A stretch of 64,000 nt of DNA from UBA1660 sp964462035 (GCA_964462035.1 CAYXAP010000044.1:1-64000); one strand, 5' to 3'; positions 17,544 to 26,105 are shown, counted from the first letter of the stretch. Program-made: numbers and translations. The notes: generated by a model from the sequence alone, not told the origin.

Positions 17544-19481
17544 ATGTCGCGTGCTCGCGGTCACCTCATCGACGTGCCCCGTCGAGTGTCAGCGATCGTC
17601 CTCCTCCTCTTGCTCACCGCCTGTGGTGACGACTTTCGCCCGACGCCCGACGGCGGCATCATCGTCTACCGAGATCTCGGGCCGCCCCGCGACTTCGGCG
17701 GGTGGGACGCTGGCGTGGACCTCGGTCCGGACGCGGCGGCAGACGCGGGGACCGACGACGCGTTCGTGGGTCCGGGGTGTGGCGCCGAGGCGGCCTGCAA
17801 CGCGCGTCTTCGCTCCGACGGGACCTGCCCTGGCGAGTGCGTCGCGCTCGACCACCACACGAGCTGCGCTGGCACGGTCGAGGGCGGACTCTGCTACGGC
17901 GATGGGGCGCCGCCCCCACGGGTCGCGCGTTCGCGCCTGCCGCCCAATCTCGAAGCGGTGGTGATCGGACTGCCGGACGACGCGCGGGTGGGTGACGAGC
18001 TCGTGCTGACGGTGCGCTTCGAGAACACGGGTACCCGCGCTCTCTCGATCCCCATGGCGACGACCGCCGGGGAGACCTTCACGCTCCTCGAGACCGACGC
18101 GCCAGCGGCGCTCTCCCTCGACCCCGGCGCGACCCGGACGGTGACCAGCCGGGTGCGGGCCGAGCGGTTCAACGCGAGCGCGCCGACCTTCTGGACCGCG
18201 CTCCGCTTCGACTTCGGTGGCGGGGAGCGGGCAGGGCTCTTCCTGCGCGTCCCGACCTACGAGAACGGTGGTCGGCTCTGCGGTGAGCACTTCTTCCCCG
18301 CGAGCTCGGTGGGCTTCGGGGATGCCGACTACGTCACCTACGCCTGCTGCGACGACGTGTTCTTCCCTGGCAGCGAGTGCTGCGACGACCGCCAGTGCGG
18401 CGACGCCGCGTGTGTCGATGGAACCTGCGTTCGCCGGCTGGCCGTCACCCGCTACGGCGCGTCCCCGCTCGGTGCGCCGGTCCACGTTCTGCTGGTGATG
18501 GCCGACCGCCCCGACCTTCCCTCCGACGACCCGTGCGCCGATCGCTCCGCCGAGCTGGCCGCCGAGCTCCGGCTCGATGCGGTGGCGGACTGGTTCCGCG
18601 ACCGGGTCACCGCGCGCACCGGACTGCCGGCGCCGCCCTGGCGCTTCACCGTGCTCACCGGCTTCGACAGCGACGCGATCGGGGCCGACGTCACCAACAT
18701 GCAGAGCTACGCCGCCACGATGGAGGCGCACCTCGCCGACCTCGGCTGCGTCGACTCCTTCCACGCCGACTTCGACCGCGTCGCCTTCCACACGCCCCGC
18801 TTCACCACCGACCACGGTGGGCTGGCGTTCGACGTGGACCGGGTAGGGCTCCGGGCGTACTCCGCCTCTCTCTTCGCGCACGAGCTCGGCCACTCCTTCG
18901 GCGCGACCGACCTCTACTTGGACGCACGCGGGGGCCACCTGAACGACGGCGCGCTGATGTCGTCGTCCGGTGGGCCCGACCCGAGCGTCTTCCGCGACGA
19001 CGTGTTGCGCGCCGAGACCGGACTCGACGATCTCGACCACGACGGCGTGATCGACATGGTCGGCTACTCCCACGCGCCGGAGTCGCTCGCGCTCTTCGCG
19101 CTCGAGGTCACGAACGTCGGGGCCGGCGCGATCGAGCTGGTGTTCCGGGTCACCGGAGTGGAGAGCGGCGTGCACTACCCGATCGTTCCGCGAGCCGTCT
19201 CGGTCGCGCTGCCCGACGAAGGCGTGCAGGTGCCAGTCGATCTCGTGCAGGCCCGCTCTTTCGACGACGATGGCACCTTGCTCCGCGTGCGCATCATCGG
19301 CCTCGACCCGGTGGCCGTCGCCACGGGCGAGACGGTGCAGGTACGGATCCAGGGGCGCGCCGACTACTCGACGGCGGACTTCGAACGGGTGCACCGAACC
19401 CTCGACGTCACCGTGCCGGTCGCCATCGAGAGCGCCTTCGGAGCGAGCGTGGTCGACCCGACGCCGGGGCCGCCGGCGTAG
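17544..19481 (+). CDS. Lipoprotein metalloprotease with HExxHxxGxxD motif
   Basis: Protein of 645 aa with lipobox LLTAC (C27) and a long Asp/Gly-rich spacer. A Cys-rich segment (about 75-120) and a beta-sandwich-like domain (about 135-250) come next, then a short Cys cluster (CCDD, CCDDRQCG). The peptidase region carries HELGHSFGATD (HELGH at 446-450), the HExxHxxGxxD form seen in M6-type peptidases. A C-terminal beta-rich part follows. It is probably an outer-surface zinc peptidase. A GTG at 17574 is an alternative start with a more compact signal peptide. Confidence 0.75.
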   Translation: MSRARGHLIDVPRRVSAIVLLLLLTACGDDFRPTPDGGIIVYRDLGPPRDFGGWDAGVDLGPDAAADAGTDDAFVGPGCGAEAACNARLRSDGTCPGECVALDHHTSCAGTVEGGLCYGDGAPPPRVARSRLPPNLEAVVIGLPDDARVGDELVLTVRFENTGTRALSIPMATTAGETFTLLETDAPAALSLDPGATRTVTSRVRAERFNASAPTFWTALRFDFGGGERAGLFLRVPTYENGGRLCGEHFFPASSVGFGDADYVTYACCDDVFFPGSECCDDRQCGDAACVDGTCVRRLAVTRYGASPLGAPVHVLLVMADRPDLPSDDPCADRSAELAAELRLDAVADWFRDRVTARTGLPAPPWRFTVLTGFDSDAIGADVTNMQSYAATMEAHLADLGCVDSFHADFDRVAFHTPRFTTDHGGLAFDVDRVGLRAYSASLFAHELGHSFGATDLYLDARGGHLNDGALMSSSGGPDPSVFRDDVLRAETGLDDLDHDGVIDMVGYSHAPESLALFALEVTNVGAGAIELVFRVTGVESGVHYPIVPRAVSVALPDEGVQVPVDLVQARSFDDDGTLLRVRIIGLDPVAVATGETVQVRIQGRADYSTADFERVHRTLDVTVPVAIESAFGASVVDPTPGPPA

Positions 19482-19528
19482 GCACCGAGCTGGAGCGAGT
19501 CACGGCTCCGTGCTTTCATCGGTGAGCC

Positions 19529-19798
19529 ATGTGCCGGAACATCAAGACCCTCTTCAACTTCGACCCGCCCGCGACCGACGAGGAGATCGAAGCCGCGTCG
19601 CTCCAGTTCGTCCGAAAGCTCAGCGGCTTCACGAAGCCGTCGCAGGCCAACGAGGAGGCCTTCGACCGGGCCGTCGAAGAGACGACCGAGGTGGCCAAGC
19701 GCTTGCTCGAGTCGCTGGTCACGAAGGCGCCGCCGAAGGACCGCGAGGTCGAGGCGGAGAAGGCACGGGAACGCAGCCGGCGCCGGTTCGCACGATGA
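19529..19798 (+). CDS. DUF2277 family protein
   Basis: Small cytosolic protein of 89 aa whose start MCRNIKTLFNFDPPATDEEI is the hallmark of DUF2277. The conserved QFVRKLSGFTKPS follows. The family is widespread in actinobacteria and myxobacteria and has no known activity. The C-terminal third here is an Arg/Glu-rich helix. The stop overlaps the next ATG (ATGA). Confidence 0.9.
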   Translation: MCRNIKTLFNFDPPATDEEIEAASLQFVRKLSGFTKPSQANEEAFDRAVEETTEVAKRLLESLVTKAPPKDREVEAEKARERSRRRFAR

Positions 19799-20211
19799 GG
19801 TGCTGGCCTCTGGTGCTCGCGCTCGCCTTCGCGTGCTCGTCGAGCGAGAGCGGCAGCGCGCCGCCCGAGACCCCGAGCGCCGAGGTCACCCGCGAGCCGC
19901 CGGAGCCCGAGGCGGAGCCGGAGCAGTCCGAGCCCGAAGGAGAGCCGGCGGAGCCCGAGCTCTTCCAGCCGGAAGCGAGCGGCGAGCCATCGCTCGAGCC
20001 GGCTCCAGGCTACGACCACGGCTGCGAAGCCGACACCGACTGTGTCATCGCCACCGATCCGTGCGCCCGAGCCTTCGCCGTTCACCGCGACCGGGAGTCC
20101 GCGTTCCGCGATCAGTTCCGTGGCCGACAGTATCGCTGCCCGATGGCGGAGTACCCCTCCGAGCCCGTGGCGCACTGTCGAGAGGGGCGCTGCGTCGGCG
20201 TCGTTCCCTGA
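19795..20211 (+). CDS. Small lipoprotein with acidic linker and Cys-containing C-terminal domain
   Basis: Protein of 138 aa with lipobox AFAC (C14). Residues 20-80 are a Glu/Pro-rich linker (EPEPEAEPEQSEPEGE-like). The C-terminal 55 residues form a small domain with CEADTDCV, CARAF, CPMAE and CREGRC, likely a disulfide-bonded knot. Similar CxxDxDC motifs occur in many myxobacterial surface lipoproteins. Function unknown. It is co-translated with the DUF2277 gene. Confidence 0.65.
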   Translation: MRCWPLVLALAFACSSSESGSAPPETPSAEVTREPPEPEAEPEQSEPEGEPAEPELFQPEASGEPSLEPAPGYDHGCEADTDCVIATDPCARAFAVHRDRESAFRDQFRGRQYRCPMAEYPSEPVAHCREGRCVGVVP

Positions 20212-20276
20212 CCTGCGTTTCACGGTCGAGGGACCGGGTTGCGGGAGGACCCATCGACCCTCTAGGGTCGCGCCCC

Positions 20277-20594
20277 TTGGAACCCCCGACGACAGAGCTG
20301 GTGCTCGAGATCGGCGAGGACTCCGTCGCGTTCTCGGTGCGGGTGGCGCCGCGCGCGAGCCGCGCTCGCGCGATGGGCATCCACGACGGCGCCCTGAAGC
20401 TCGCGCTGACCAAGCCCCCCGTCGACGGCGCCGCGAACGCCGCGCTCATCAAGCTGCTCAGCAAGGCGCTCGGCATCTCCAAGGGGCGCGTTCGGATCGC
20501 TCACGGCGAGCACGCGCGGCTCAAGCACATCGTGATCGACACCGACGCGCCCAACGAGGTCGCCAGCCGCCTCCGCTCACTCGCTCGGCGCTGA
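20277..20594 (+). CDS. DUF167 (YggU-like) family protein
   Basis: Protein of 105 aa with the DUF167 core: FSVRVAPRASRARAMGIHDG, LKLALTKPPVDGAANAALIK and a final helix. The fold is a small alpha/beta domain of unknown function, usually cytosolic. A TTG is taken as start; an in-frame GTG 24 bp further on is possible. Its 3' end overlaps the convergent lipoprotein gene by 18 bp. Confidence 0.85.
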   Translation: MEPPTTELVLEIGEDSVAFSVRVAPRASRARAMGIHDGALKLALTKPPVDGAANAALIKLLSKALGISKGRVRIAHGEHARLKHIVIDTDAPNEVASRLRSLARR

Positions 20595-21605
20595 CTCCGG
20601 CAGCTCGACGAACCAGGTCAGTCCCGGCATGCCGCCGTGCCCGGCGACCATGATGGAGCCCAGCATCGCGAGCTCGCGTCCGTTCGTCGCGACACGGGCG
20701 ATGCCGAGGGGCAGGACGCACAGTCGGCCCTCGTCGCGGAGCCCTTCGTCATCGCACTCCGCCTGGGTCGCTTCGCACCAGTAGCCGCCGCCATCGCACG
20801 CGCCGAGGCGGGCCGTTCGCCGGCCGAGCTCTCGCCGGCTCTCGCCATCCCGCGACACCAACCAGAGCACCCATTCCGGGTCGTCGAGATCCTGCGTGGT
20901 CTCCAGCCAGAGTAGCGATTCGGTACCCTCGAGCTCGACGAGCGGGTCATAGCCACCGAGCGAGAAGGTCACGTGCACCGCCTGCCCGACGCGGTCCCGA
21001 ACCGGATGCACGCGGTCGGACACCAACGCTCGGCGGACCGCCTCCACCCGGTGCGGCGTCACGTCGCCACCGACCCGCTCTGTCGACCCGCTCGAGTCGC
21101 CCTCGACCAGATGCAGCGACTCGGGGCCGCCCTCGTCCCAGTCGACCTGGAACGCCAGCCAACCGGTCTGCGTACGCGCCAGCGTCTCCCTCAACTGGCA
21201 TCGCTCGAACCACTCGTAGCCCGGCGCGCCTCGCCCTTCGAACGGAGGACACCCGTCGACGGCCTGCCGCGGACTCGGCATCGGCTGCGTGTCGTCGCGC
21301 GGCTCGAGTCCAAACGCGAGCAGCTCCTCGAGTGATCCCTCGGGCAGCGGTGCCGCGTTCGACGCCGGCGCCGAGCCAGTCTCGCTGACCTCGGACGGGC
21401 CCGGCTCGAGGGCCGACGGCTGGGCCTCGACGGCCGGCGCTGCTCGGTGGGTGTTCCCGCGCTGAACGCGCCCTTCGCTCGGCTGCGACCCGCCGCATGC
21501 CGACGCCAGAACGATCCACAGGAATGTGCTCCCCAGGCGACCCACGCCCGGAACCCAACGACCCTCGCGTCGAAGGTCATTCCCAAGCCTGGTGTGCCAG
21601 TCCAC
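20577..21605 (-). CDS. Lipoprotein of unknown function
   Basis: Protein of up to 342 aa. The hydrophobic segment ending in LASAC (C37) is a lipobox, so a later GTG start (around 21545 or 21554) would give a more usual signal peptide. A Ser/Pro/Glu-rich linker follows, then a domain from about residue 110 with several Cys (DGCPPFE, FERCQL, GACDGGGYWC, ECDDEG). No family recognised. The gene lies 9 bp upstream of and in the same direction as no partner of known function. Confidence 0.58.
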   Translation of the reverse strand: MDWHTRLGNDLRREGRWVPGVGRLGSTFLWIVLASACGGSQPSEGRVQRGNTHRAAPAVEAQPSALEPGPSEVSETGSAPASNAAPLPEGSLEELLAFGLEPRDDTQPMPSPRQAVDGCPPFEGRGAPGYEWFERCQLRETLARTQTGWLAFQVDWDEGGPESLHLVEGDSSGSTERVGGDVTPHRVEAVRRALVSDRVHPVRDRVGQAVHVTFSLGGYDPLVELEGTESLLWLETTQDLDDPEWVLWLVSRDGESRRELGRRTARLGACDGGGYWCEATQAECDDEGLRDEGRLCVLPLGIARVATNGRELAMLGSIMVAGHGGMPGLTWFVELPESAPSE

Positions 21606-21614
21606 CGTCGTCCT

Positions 21615-22349
21615 CTAGACGTACCCGAGCACCAACGCTCTCGCGAGCAGGTACCAGCCTTCGACCAGTACGAAGAGGAGCAGCTTGAAGGGCAGGCTCA
21701 CCGTGGTCGGGCTGAGCATGTGCATCCCCAGCGCGAGCAGGACGTTGGCGACGACCATGTCGACGATCAGGAAGGGGATGAAGACAAGGAAGCCGATCTG
21801 GAACGCCTCGGCGAGCTCGGTGATGAGGAAGCTCGGGAGGAGGACCAGCAGGTCGTCGGCGCTGACGTCGTCGCGGGTGTCGGGCGCGCGGCTCTGGCGC
21901 GCCAGATCGAGGAAGAGCGCGAGCTCGCGCTGGCCGGAGTTGCGGCGGAGGAACTGCTTGAGCGGCTCCTTGCCGGCGTCGATGGCTTCGAGCAGCGCAT
22001 CGTAGCTGTCGCCCTCGAGCGGGTCGTCGGTGTCGATGCGCGCGGCGGCCGGGCCGGCGACCTCGGCGATCTCCTGGCCCACCGGGGTCATCACGTAGAG
22101 GCTGAGGATCACCGCGAGGCCACTGATGATCATGCCGCTCGGGACCTGCCCGGTTCCCAGCGCGTTGCGCAGGATCGAGAGGACCACGCTGATCTTCACG
22201 AAGCTGGTCGTCATCATGAAGATGAAGGGCAGCAGGGTGAGCGCTGCCAAGGCCGCCAGCGAGATGAGCGGTCGCGACGCAAAGGAGTCGTCCTGCGCGT
22301 ACGCGACGCTCGGGACGAGCAGTGCGGCGATGAAAGCGAGGCGGCCCAC
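21615..22349 (-). CDS. sctR: Type III secretion export-gate protein SctR (FliP family)
   Basis: Protein of 244 aa with an N-terminal hydrophobic signal-like segment and four membrane helices. Family motifs are clear: FVKISVVLSILRNALGTGQ, IPFLIVDMVVANVLLALGM and SPTTVSLPFKLLLFVLVEGW. The SPTTVSLPFK form fits injectisome SctR (YscR) better than flagellar FliP, which usually has P-P-M there; this distinction is my inference. SctR/FliP builds the export gate with SctS and SctT. No other secretion gene lies in the window: the gene ends next to a lipoprotein gene and diverges from the DUF6891/MglA-like fusion. Confidence 0.88.
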   Translation of the reverse strand: MGRLAFIAALLVPSVAYAQDDSFASRPLISLAALAALTLLPFIFMMTTSFVKISVVLSILRNALGTGQVPSGMIISGLAVILSLYVMTPVGQEIAEVAGPAAARIDTDDPLEGDSYDALLEAIDAGKEPLKQFLRRNSGQRELALFLDLARQSRAPDTRDDVSADDLLVLLPSFLITELAEAFQIGFLVFIPFLIVDMVVANVLLALGMHMLSPTTVSLPFKLLLFVLVEGWYLLARALVLGYV

Positions 22350-22481
22350 GGCCGCGCGAGAGTCTTTCGTGGGGCTTCCCAGGTCAACCCACCCGGCCGA
22401 GTGTGACCAAATGTCCTACCTGTGTGAACGCGGGTTGGGGACCGATGGGCCGCGCTCGCGTCTTCCCTCGGGAAAGCCCCG

Positions 22482-23837
22482 GTGGCACGCGATCTGCTCT
22501 CCCGGCGCGCCATGAGCCTGCCACCCATGGTCACGCGCTACGTCGAGGAGCAGCTCGCTCTCGGCTTCATGTCCGTCGCGGACATCACCGAAGAGGCCCT
22601 CTACTACGGCGAGTGCGATGGAGCGGCGCCCGACGAGGTGGAGGCTTTCGTGGCCGAGGCGGTTCGCGCCTACGGGCGAATGCTCGCGAGCCGAAGCGAC
22701 TCCGACGCCGAGCGTTTGGACCGAGCGTTTCGGCGCTTGGACGCCGCCGGGATCCTCGCGCGCCACCACTATGGGTGCACCCGTACGGACGCGGCCGGTG
22801 CGCTCGAGGGGGAGCTCCGAGCGGCCGAGGCCATGGGTCGCTCGATGCGCGGCTTCGTGCACTACACGATGCAGGACGCGGATCTGCTCCTCGAAGGCGA
22901 GCTCTGCCTGGCCTGGGGTCCGATCCCGATGCCGGGGCAGACGCGCGCAGCGCTCCTCGACGGCGCCGGTGTCATCGGCGACGAGATCGTCGCGGCGCTT
23001 CGGGACGAAGGCTTGGACGCGACCTGGGATGGCAATCCCCACACCGTCATCGGCCTGCGCGGCATCGACTGGAAGGCGCCGCGCGATCCCGAGAGTGGGG
23101 CGCCGGTTCTCCGTGAGGGAGAGCTCCTCGAGCCGGTCTACGCGCAGCCCGCGCCGCCCGAACGCTATGAGGTGACCGCGGCTGACGAGTGGCTGATCCG
23201 CGTCACCTACGTCGCGCTCGAGGGCATCGTCGCGCACGCCAACTTGCTCAGGCTCGACGAGAGGATGGGCGAGGGCAGCTATCGCGCCGGCCCGGTGCCG
23301 CCGGGAGACGTTCACTCCGACGAGGTGCTGGGCTTCGACTTCAAGCCGCTGGCGCTCTCGCCCGTGGGTGGCCGCCAGGCGCGCTTCGACGTCCAGGCGG
23401 TGACGATGTCGCTCCTGCTCGGTCAGACGTGGCGCCAGGCCGTCGAGGGCGCGCACGGTGTCGTGTTCTGTGCGAGCTCGCGCCAGGCGCTCCTCGAGGG
23501 CATGGACCTACTCGACGAGCTGCGCTTGCCGCCACTCGTCGTTCAGCTCGATGGAGATTGGAGCGACGCCGATCGCGAGGCGGCGCGGGAGCGGTGCGGT
23601 GACCGACCGATCGTCGAGTCGCGGGTGGTGGCCGATGGCTCCGGGACCTTCGACGTCGTGAAGGCGATCGCCAAGCTCACGCTCACGGACCTGAAGCGCT
23701 ACGTGGGCGACGATGGGCCGGGCGGCGGGCCGACCGGCGGCGACGGTGGAGGTTCGGGCTCGACTGCACGAGCGGGAGCCAGCGAGCGGGAGTCCACGCG
23801 ACTCCCGACGAAACCCTGGTGGAAGCTCTGGGGCTGA
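22482..23837 (+). CDS. Fusion of a DUF6891-like domain and a degenerate MglA-like GTPase
   Basis: Protein of 451 aa. GTG start with GGGAAAG upstream; ATG at 22512 is the alternative. Residues 20-200 resemble DUF6891, with HYGCTRTDAAGAL, GFVHYTMQDADLLLEG and LCLAWGP. Residues 236-407 align by eye with MglA: WLIRVTYVALEG (first strand and P-loop place), LGFDFKPLALSPVGGRQARF (MglA has FFDFxPL and GFKTRFHLYTVPGQ), GAHGVVFCASS, and the C-terminal TFDVVKAIAKLTLTDLKR. The P-loop GxxxxGKT is absent, the NKRD motif reads QLDGDW, and switch II lacks PGQ. It should not bind GTP normally. The tail (408-451) is Gly-rich. Confidence 0.72.
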   Translation: MARDLLSRRAMSLPPMVTRYVEEQLALGFMSVADITEEALYYGECDGAAPDEVEAFVAEAVRAYGRMLASRSDSDAERLDRAFRRLDAAGILARHHYGCTRTDAAGALEGELRAAEAMGRSMRGFVHYTMQDADLLLEGELCLAWGPIPMPGQTRAALLDGAGVIGDEIVAALRDEGLDATWDGNPHTVIGLRGIDWKAPRDPESGAPVLREGELLEPVYAQPAPPERYEVTAADEWLIRVTYVALEGIVAHANLLRLDERMGEGSYRAGPVPPGDVHSDEVLGFDFKPLALSPVGGRQARFDVQAVTMSLLLGQTWRQAVEGAHGVVFCASSRQALLEGMDLLDELRLPPLVVQLDGDWSDADREAARERCGDRPIVESRVVADGSGTFDVVKAIAKLTLTDLKRYVGDDGPGGGPTGGDGGGSGSTARAGASERESTRLPTKPWWKLWG

Positions 23838-23850
23838 GCCGCGCTCAGCC
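23832..23850. terminator. Stem-loop holding both stop codons of a convergent pair
   Basis: GGCTGAG and CTCAGCC pair perfectly around a 5-nt loop. The TGA of the plus-strand fusion gene is in one arm and the TCA (reverse stop) of the response regulator in the other. Probably a bidirectional terminator; no long T-tract. Confidence 0.5.
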
Positions 23851-24300
23851 GGCCTTGCGCAGCGGGGCCGGACCGTGGCGCAGCATGATCTCGTGGATCG
23901 CGCCCATCAGCTCGTCGGGCGTGAAGGGCTTGGGCACCTGAGGGCAGCCGCTGGCGCGGAGGAACTCTTCGGAGGCGCTCGAGTACGCACCGCCGGTGAC
24001 GATCACCATGCGGGCGGCTGCGTCCGGATCTTGTTCGGTGAGCGCGGCGTGGATTTGCGAGCCGCCCATCCGCGGCATCGAGAGGTCGCAGACGATCACG
24101 TCGAAGGGGGACTTGCCGAGATGCTCGAAGGCCTCGGCTCCGCTGGCGGCCAGCGTGACCTCACAGTCGTCCGACAGGACGAGCGAGAGCACGTCCCGAA
24201 GGCGTTCATCGTCATCGATGATCAGGACACGCGGGCGTCGACGGGTGACCCCCGTGCTCCGCATGCGGTCCTCGCTGTTACGGCGACCGTTCATTGTCAT
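23845..24300 (-). CDS. Single-domain response regulator (receiver only)
   Basis: Protein of 151 aa with an N-terminal basic extension and one receiver domain. The acidic triad is D29-D30-D31, the phospho-acceptor D72 (VCDLSMPRMGG), T102 (IVTGG) and K124 (PKPFTPDE). All are intact, so it should be phosphorylated by a histidine kinase that is not encoded here. With no output domain it probably acts by protein contact or as a phosphate sink. Its 3' end meets that of the DUF6891/MglA-like gene. Confidence 0.9.
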   Translation of the reverse strand: MTMNGRRNSEDRMRSTGVTRRRPRVLIIDDDERLRDVLSLVLSDDCEVTLAASGAEAFEHLGKSPFDVIVCDLSMPRMGGSQIHAALTEQDPDAAARMVIVTGGAYSSASEEFLRASGCPQVPKPFTPDELMGAIHEIMLRHGPAPLRKAG

Positions 24301-24345
24301 CCCCTCCGAGCTGACACTCTACCAATCGTCGCGGCGGATCTCCAA

Positions 24346-24361
24346 CCCCCAATGCTGGGGG
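24346..24361 (-). terminator. Short GC hairpin between esterase and response-regulator genes
   Basis: CCCCCA and TGGGGG form a perfect 6-bp stem with a 4-nt loop, 35 bp beyond the esterase stop. It may end esterase transcription before the response-regulator gene. No T-tract, so confidence is low. Confidence 0.4.
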
Positions 24362-24395
24362 GGCCTCGATACGCCATGGATTGGCGCGAAGTGCC

Positions 24396-25544
24396 CTATC
24401 GCGCGACCACCTCGATCGAGGGATCTTCGGGGGGACCGTCGAGAATCGACGTGGCCTGTGAATCATCCATGAGCCGGGATCGGGCGAAAGCGAGGGCATA
24501 GAGCGTGGTCCAGCGGAGGCCGGCGTCGGCGTCGTACTCCATGGGTGGGCAGCGCGGGAACCCGGCGAGCCTCGCGCAGATATCGGTGAAGCTCTGGTGT
24601 CCGGCACCCAGGAGGTCGACCCACAGGTCCTCGGGGCCGTCGAAGGTGTTCCAGTAGTCGTCGTCGGCCGCCGAGCCGGCGGGGTAGCCATCGCCCTCGG
24701 CGACCATCAGCAGCACCGGCACGTCCACGTCCGCCACGCCGGTCTCACCGAAGCGACGGGAGTCGCCGGCGCCCATCGAGATGACGGCGTCGAAGCGCTC
24801 GTCCCGCAGCCCGGCGCGCAGCAGGTCCTGCGCGGTCATGTCGAGGTCGGTGCAGATCGGGTCGTCGGGGTTGGTCTCGCAGTTGGCGAGGATGGCGTCG
24901 ACGTCGAAGGTCGCGCCGGCGAGCGAGATTGCCGTGTAGCCGCCGAAGCTGTGGCCGCTGACCACCATCGGCGAGCCGACCAGTGAACCGAGGTCGGGGT
25001 GCGCCTCGAGGTCGTCGAGGGCCGCGCTGACGTCGGTCGAGCGCAGGTAGTAGATGTCGGCGGTCCGGGTCTCTCCGTCGGCGGTCGTGTTCCCCACGTG
25101 GGTGGGTGAGAAGACCACCCAGCCGTGGCTGGCGAAGTGTTCGCAGAGATAGGTGGAGACGTCGGCTACCCCGAGGTGACCATGGGAGAAGGCCAGGGTG
25201 GGGAAGGGGCCGGTCGCCGGCGGCGCGTCGTTGGTGGCGACCTCGGCGCGGCGGAACGCGTGCTGCGGGTTGGTCCCGCCTTCGCCGCTCGCCGGGTACC
25301 AGACGATGTAGGGAATGGTCCGATCGCCATCGCCGTCCGGGCGGGTGTAGGTGACCTCCAGCTCGCGGAAGCCGACCGGAAACTCGCCGTACCAGGCGAG
25401 CTCGTCGGAGTAGTCGCGAGGCCCCATGTCCGGGGTGGGCGGCGCGTCGGGCTCGACCGAGGCGTCTTCGGGGGGGTCACTGGTGGTGTCGTCGTCGCCG
25501 CAGGCCAGCGCGACGATCGAAAGGAAAAGCAAGGCGCGCTTCAT
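24396..25544 (-). CDS. Alpha/beta-hydrolase lipoprotein (PAF-acetylhydrolase/dienelactone-hydrolase-like)
   Basis: Protein of 382 aa with lipobox ALAC (C15) and an Asp/Pro-rich spacer including DMGPRDY. The hydrolase domain (about 60-370) has the oxyanion-hole region FSHGHLG, the nucleophile elbow SGHSFGG (S199), an acid loop near VAEGDGYPAG and the catalytic His in GAGHQSF. The arrangement resembles chlorophyllase/PAF-acetylhydrolase-type esterases. It would act on an ester at the cell surface; the substrate is unknown. A start four codons upstream (25556) is possible. Confidence 0.82.
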   Translation of the reverse strand: MKRALLFLSIVALACGDDDTTSDPPEDASVEPDAPPTPDMGPRDYSDELAWYGEFPVGFRELEVTYTRPDGDGDRTIPYIVWYPASGEGGTNPQHAFRRAEVATNDAPPATGPFPTLAFSHGHLGVADVSTYLCEHFASHGWVVFSPTHVGNTTADGETRTADIYYLRSTDVSAALDDLEAHPDLGSLVGSPMVVSGHSFGGYTAISLAGATFDVDAILANCETNPDDPICTDLDMTAQDLLRAGLRDERFDAVISMGAGDSRRFGETGVADVDVPVLLMVAEGDGYPAGSAADDDYWNTFDGPEDLWVDLLGAGHQSFTDICARLAGFPRCPPMEYDADAGLRWTTLYALAFARSRLMDDSQATSILDGPPEDPSIEVVAR

Positions 25545-25643
25545 CGTGGAACGCATTCTAGACGACCGGCCTGCGTTTCGGCAGCGCCCTCCGGATCGGC
25601 TCGGCCGTTGACCGGGGGGCATCGGGGCATTAGCCAGGGCCCC

Positions 25644-26087
25644 ATGCCGTTGATCGACACCATCATGAAGGACCTCAAGGACGCGATGAAGGCGAAGGAC
25701 CTCATCACGCGCGACACCCTACGGATGGTCAAGGCCGCCCTGACCGAGGCGGAGATGGCGAAGGGCGAGAAGCTCTCCGAGGACGACGAGCTGGACGTGC
25801 TCTCTCGCGCCGTGAAGACGCGGACCGATAGCGCCAAGCAGTACGAGGAGGGGGACCGCCAGGATCTCGCCGACAAGGAGAAGGCGGAGATCTCGGTCAT
25901 CCAGCGCTACCTGCCCAAGCCGATGAGCGAGGGCGAGATCCGCGAGGCGATGAAGGGTCTCGCCGAGGAGCTCGGCGCCACGTCCATGAAGGACATGGGC
26001 AAGCTCATGGGCGCCGTCACGAGCCGCTACCGCGGTCGCATCGACGGCAAGGTCGCCTCGAAGCTCGCCCGCGAAATTCTGGCCTGA
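25644..26087 (+). CDS. GatB/YqeY domain protein
   Basis: Protein of 147 aa that is entirely a YqeY domain: an N-terminal helical part (MKDLKDAMKAKD), LRMVKAALTEAE, VIQRYLPKPMSEGEI and the C-terminal GKLMGAVTSRYRGRIDGK, the tail shared with GatB. YqeY homologues are thought to bind tRNA-related partners, but their exact role is unsettled. It stands alone; the stop lies inside a perfect hairpin. Confidence 0.92.
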   Translation: MPLIDTIMKDLKDAMKAKDLITRDTLRMVKAALTEAEMAKGEKLSEDDELDVLSRAVKTRTDSAKQYEEGDRQDLADKEKAEISVIQRYLPKPMSEGEIREAMKGLAEELGATSMKDMGKLMGAVTSRYRGRIDGKVASKLAREILA

Positions 26088-26100
26088 GCGCCCTCAGGCC
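26081..26100. terminator. Perfect 8-bp stem-loop at a convergent gene end
   Basis: GGCCTGAG and CTCAGGCC pair around CGCC. The yqeY stop codon lies in the first arm, and the stop of the opposing gene is 6 bp past the second arm. On the minus strand it is followed by AGAATTT. A bidirectional terminator is likely. Confidence 0.6.
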
Positions 26101-26105
26101 CGGCG

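Noticed and set aside
15769..17964. A 731-codon plus-strand frame opposite the DUF1592 gene
   Set aside because: It is antisense to a gene with clear family motifs and haem site, and runs on through the intergenic spacer; composition is that of a shadow frame.
22350..22481. A promoter TTGACC with 17-bp spacing upstream of sctR
   Set aside because: The -10 candidate (GACTCT) is too poor, so I do not list it as a promoter.
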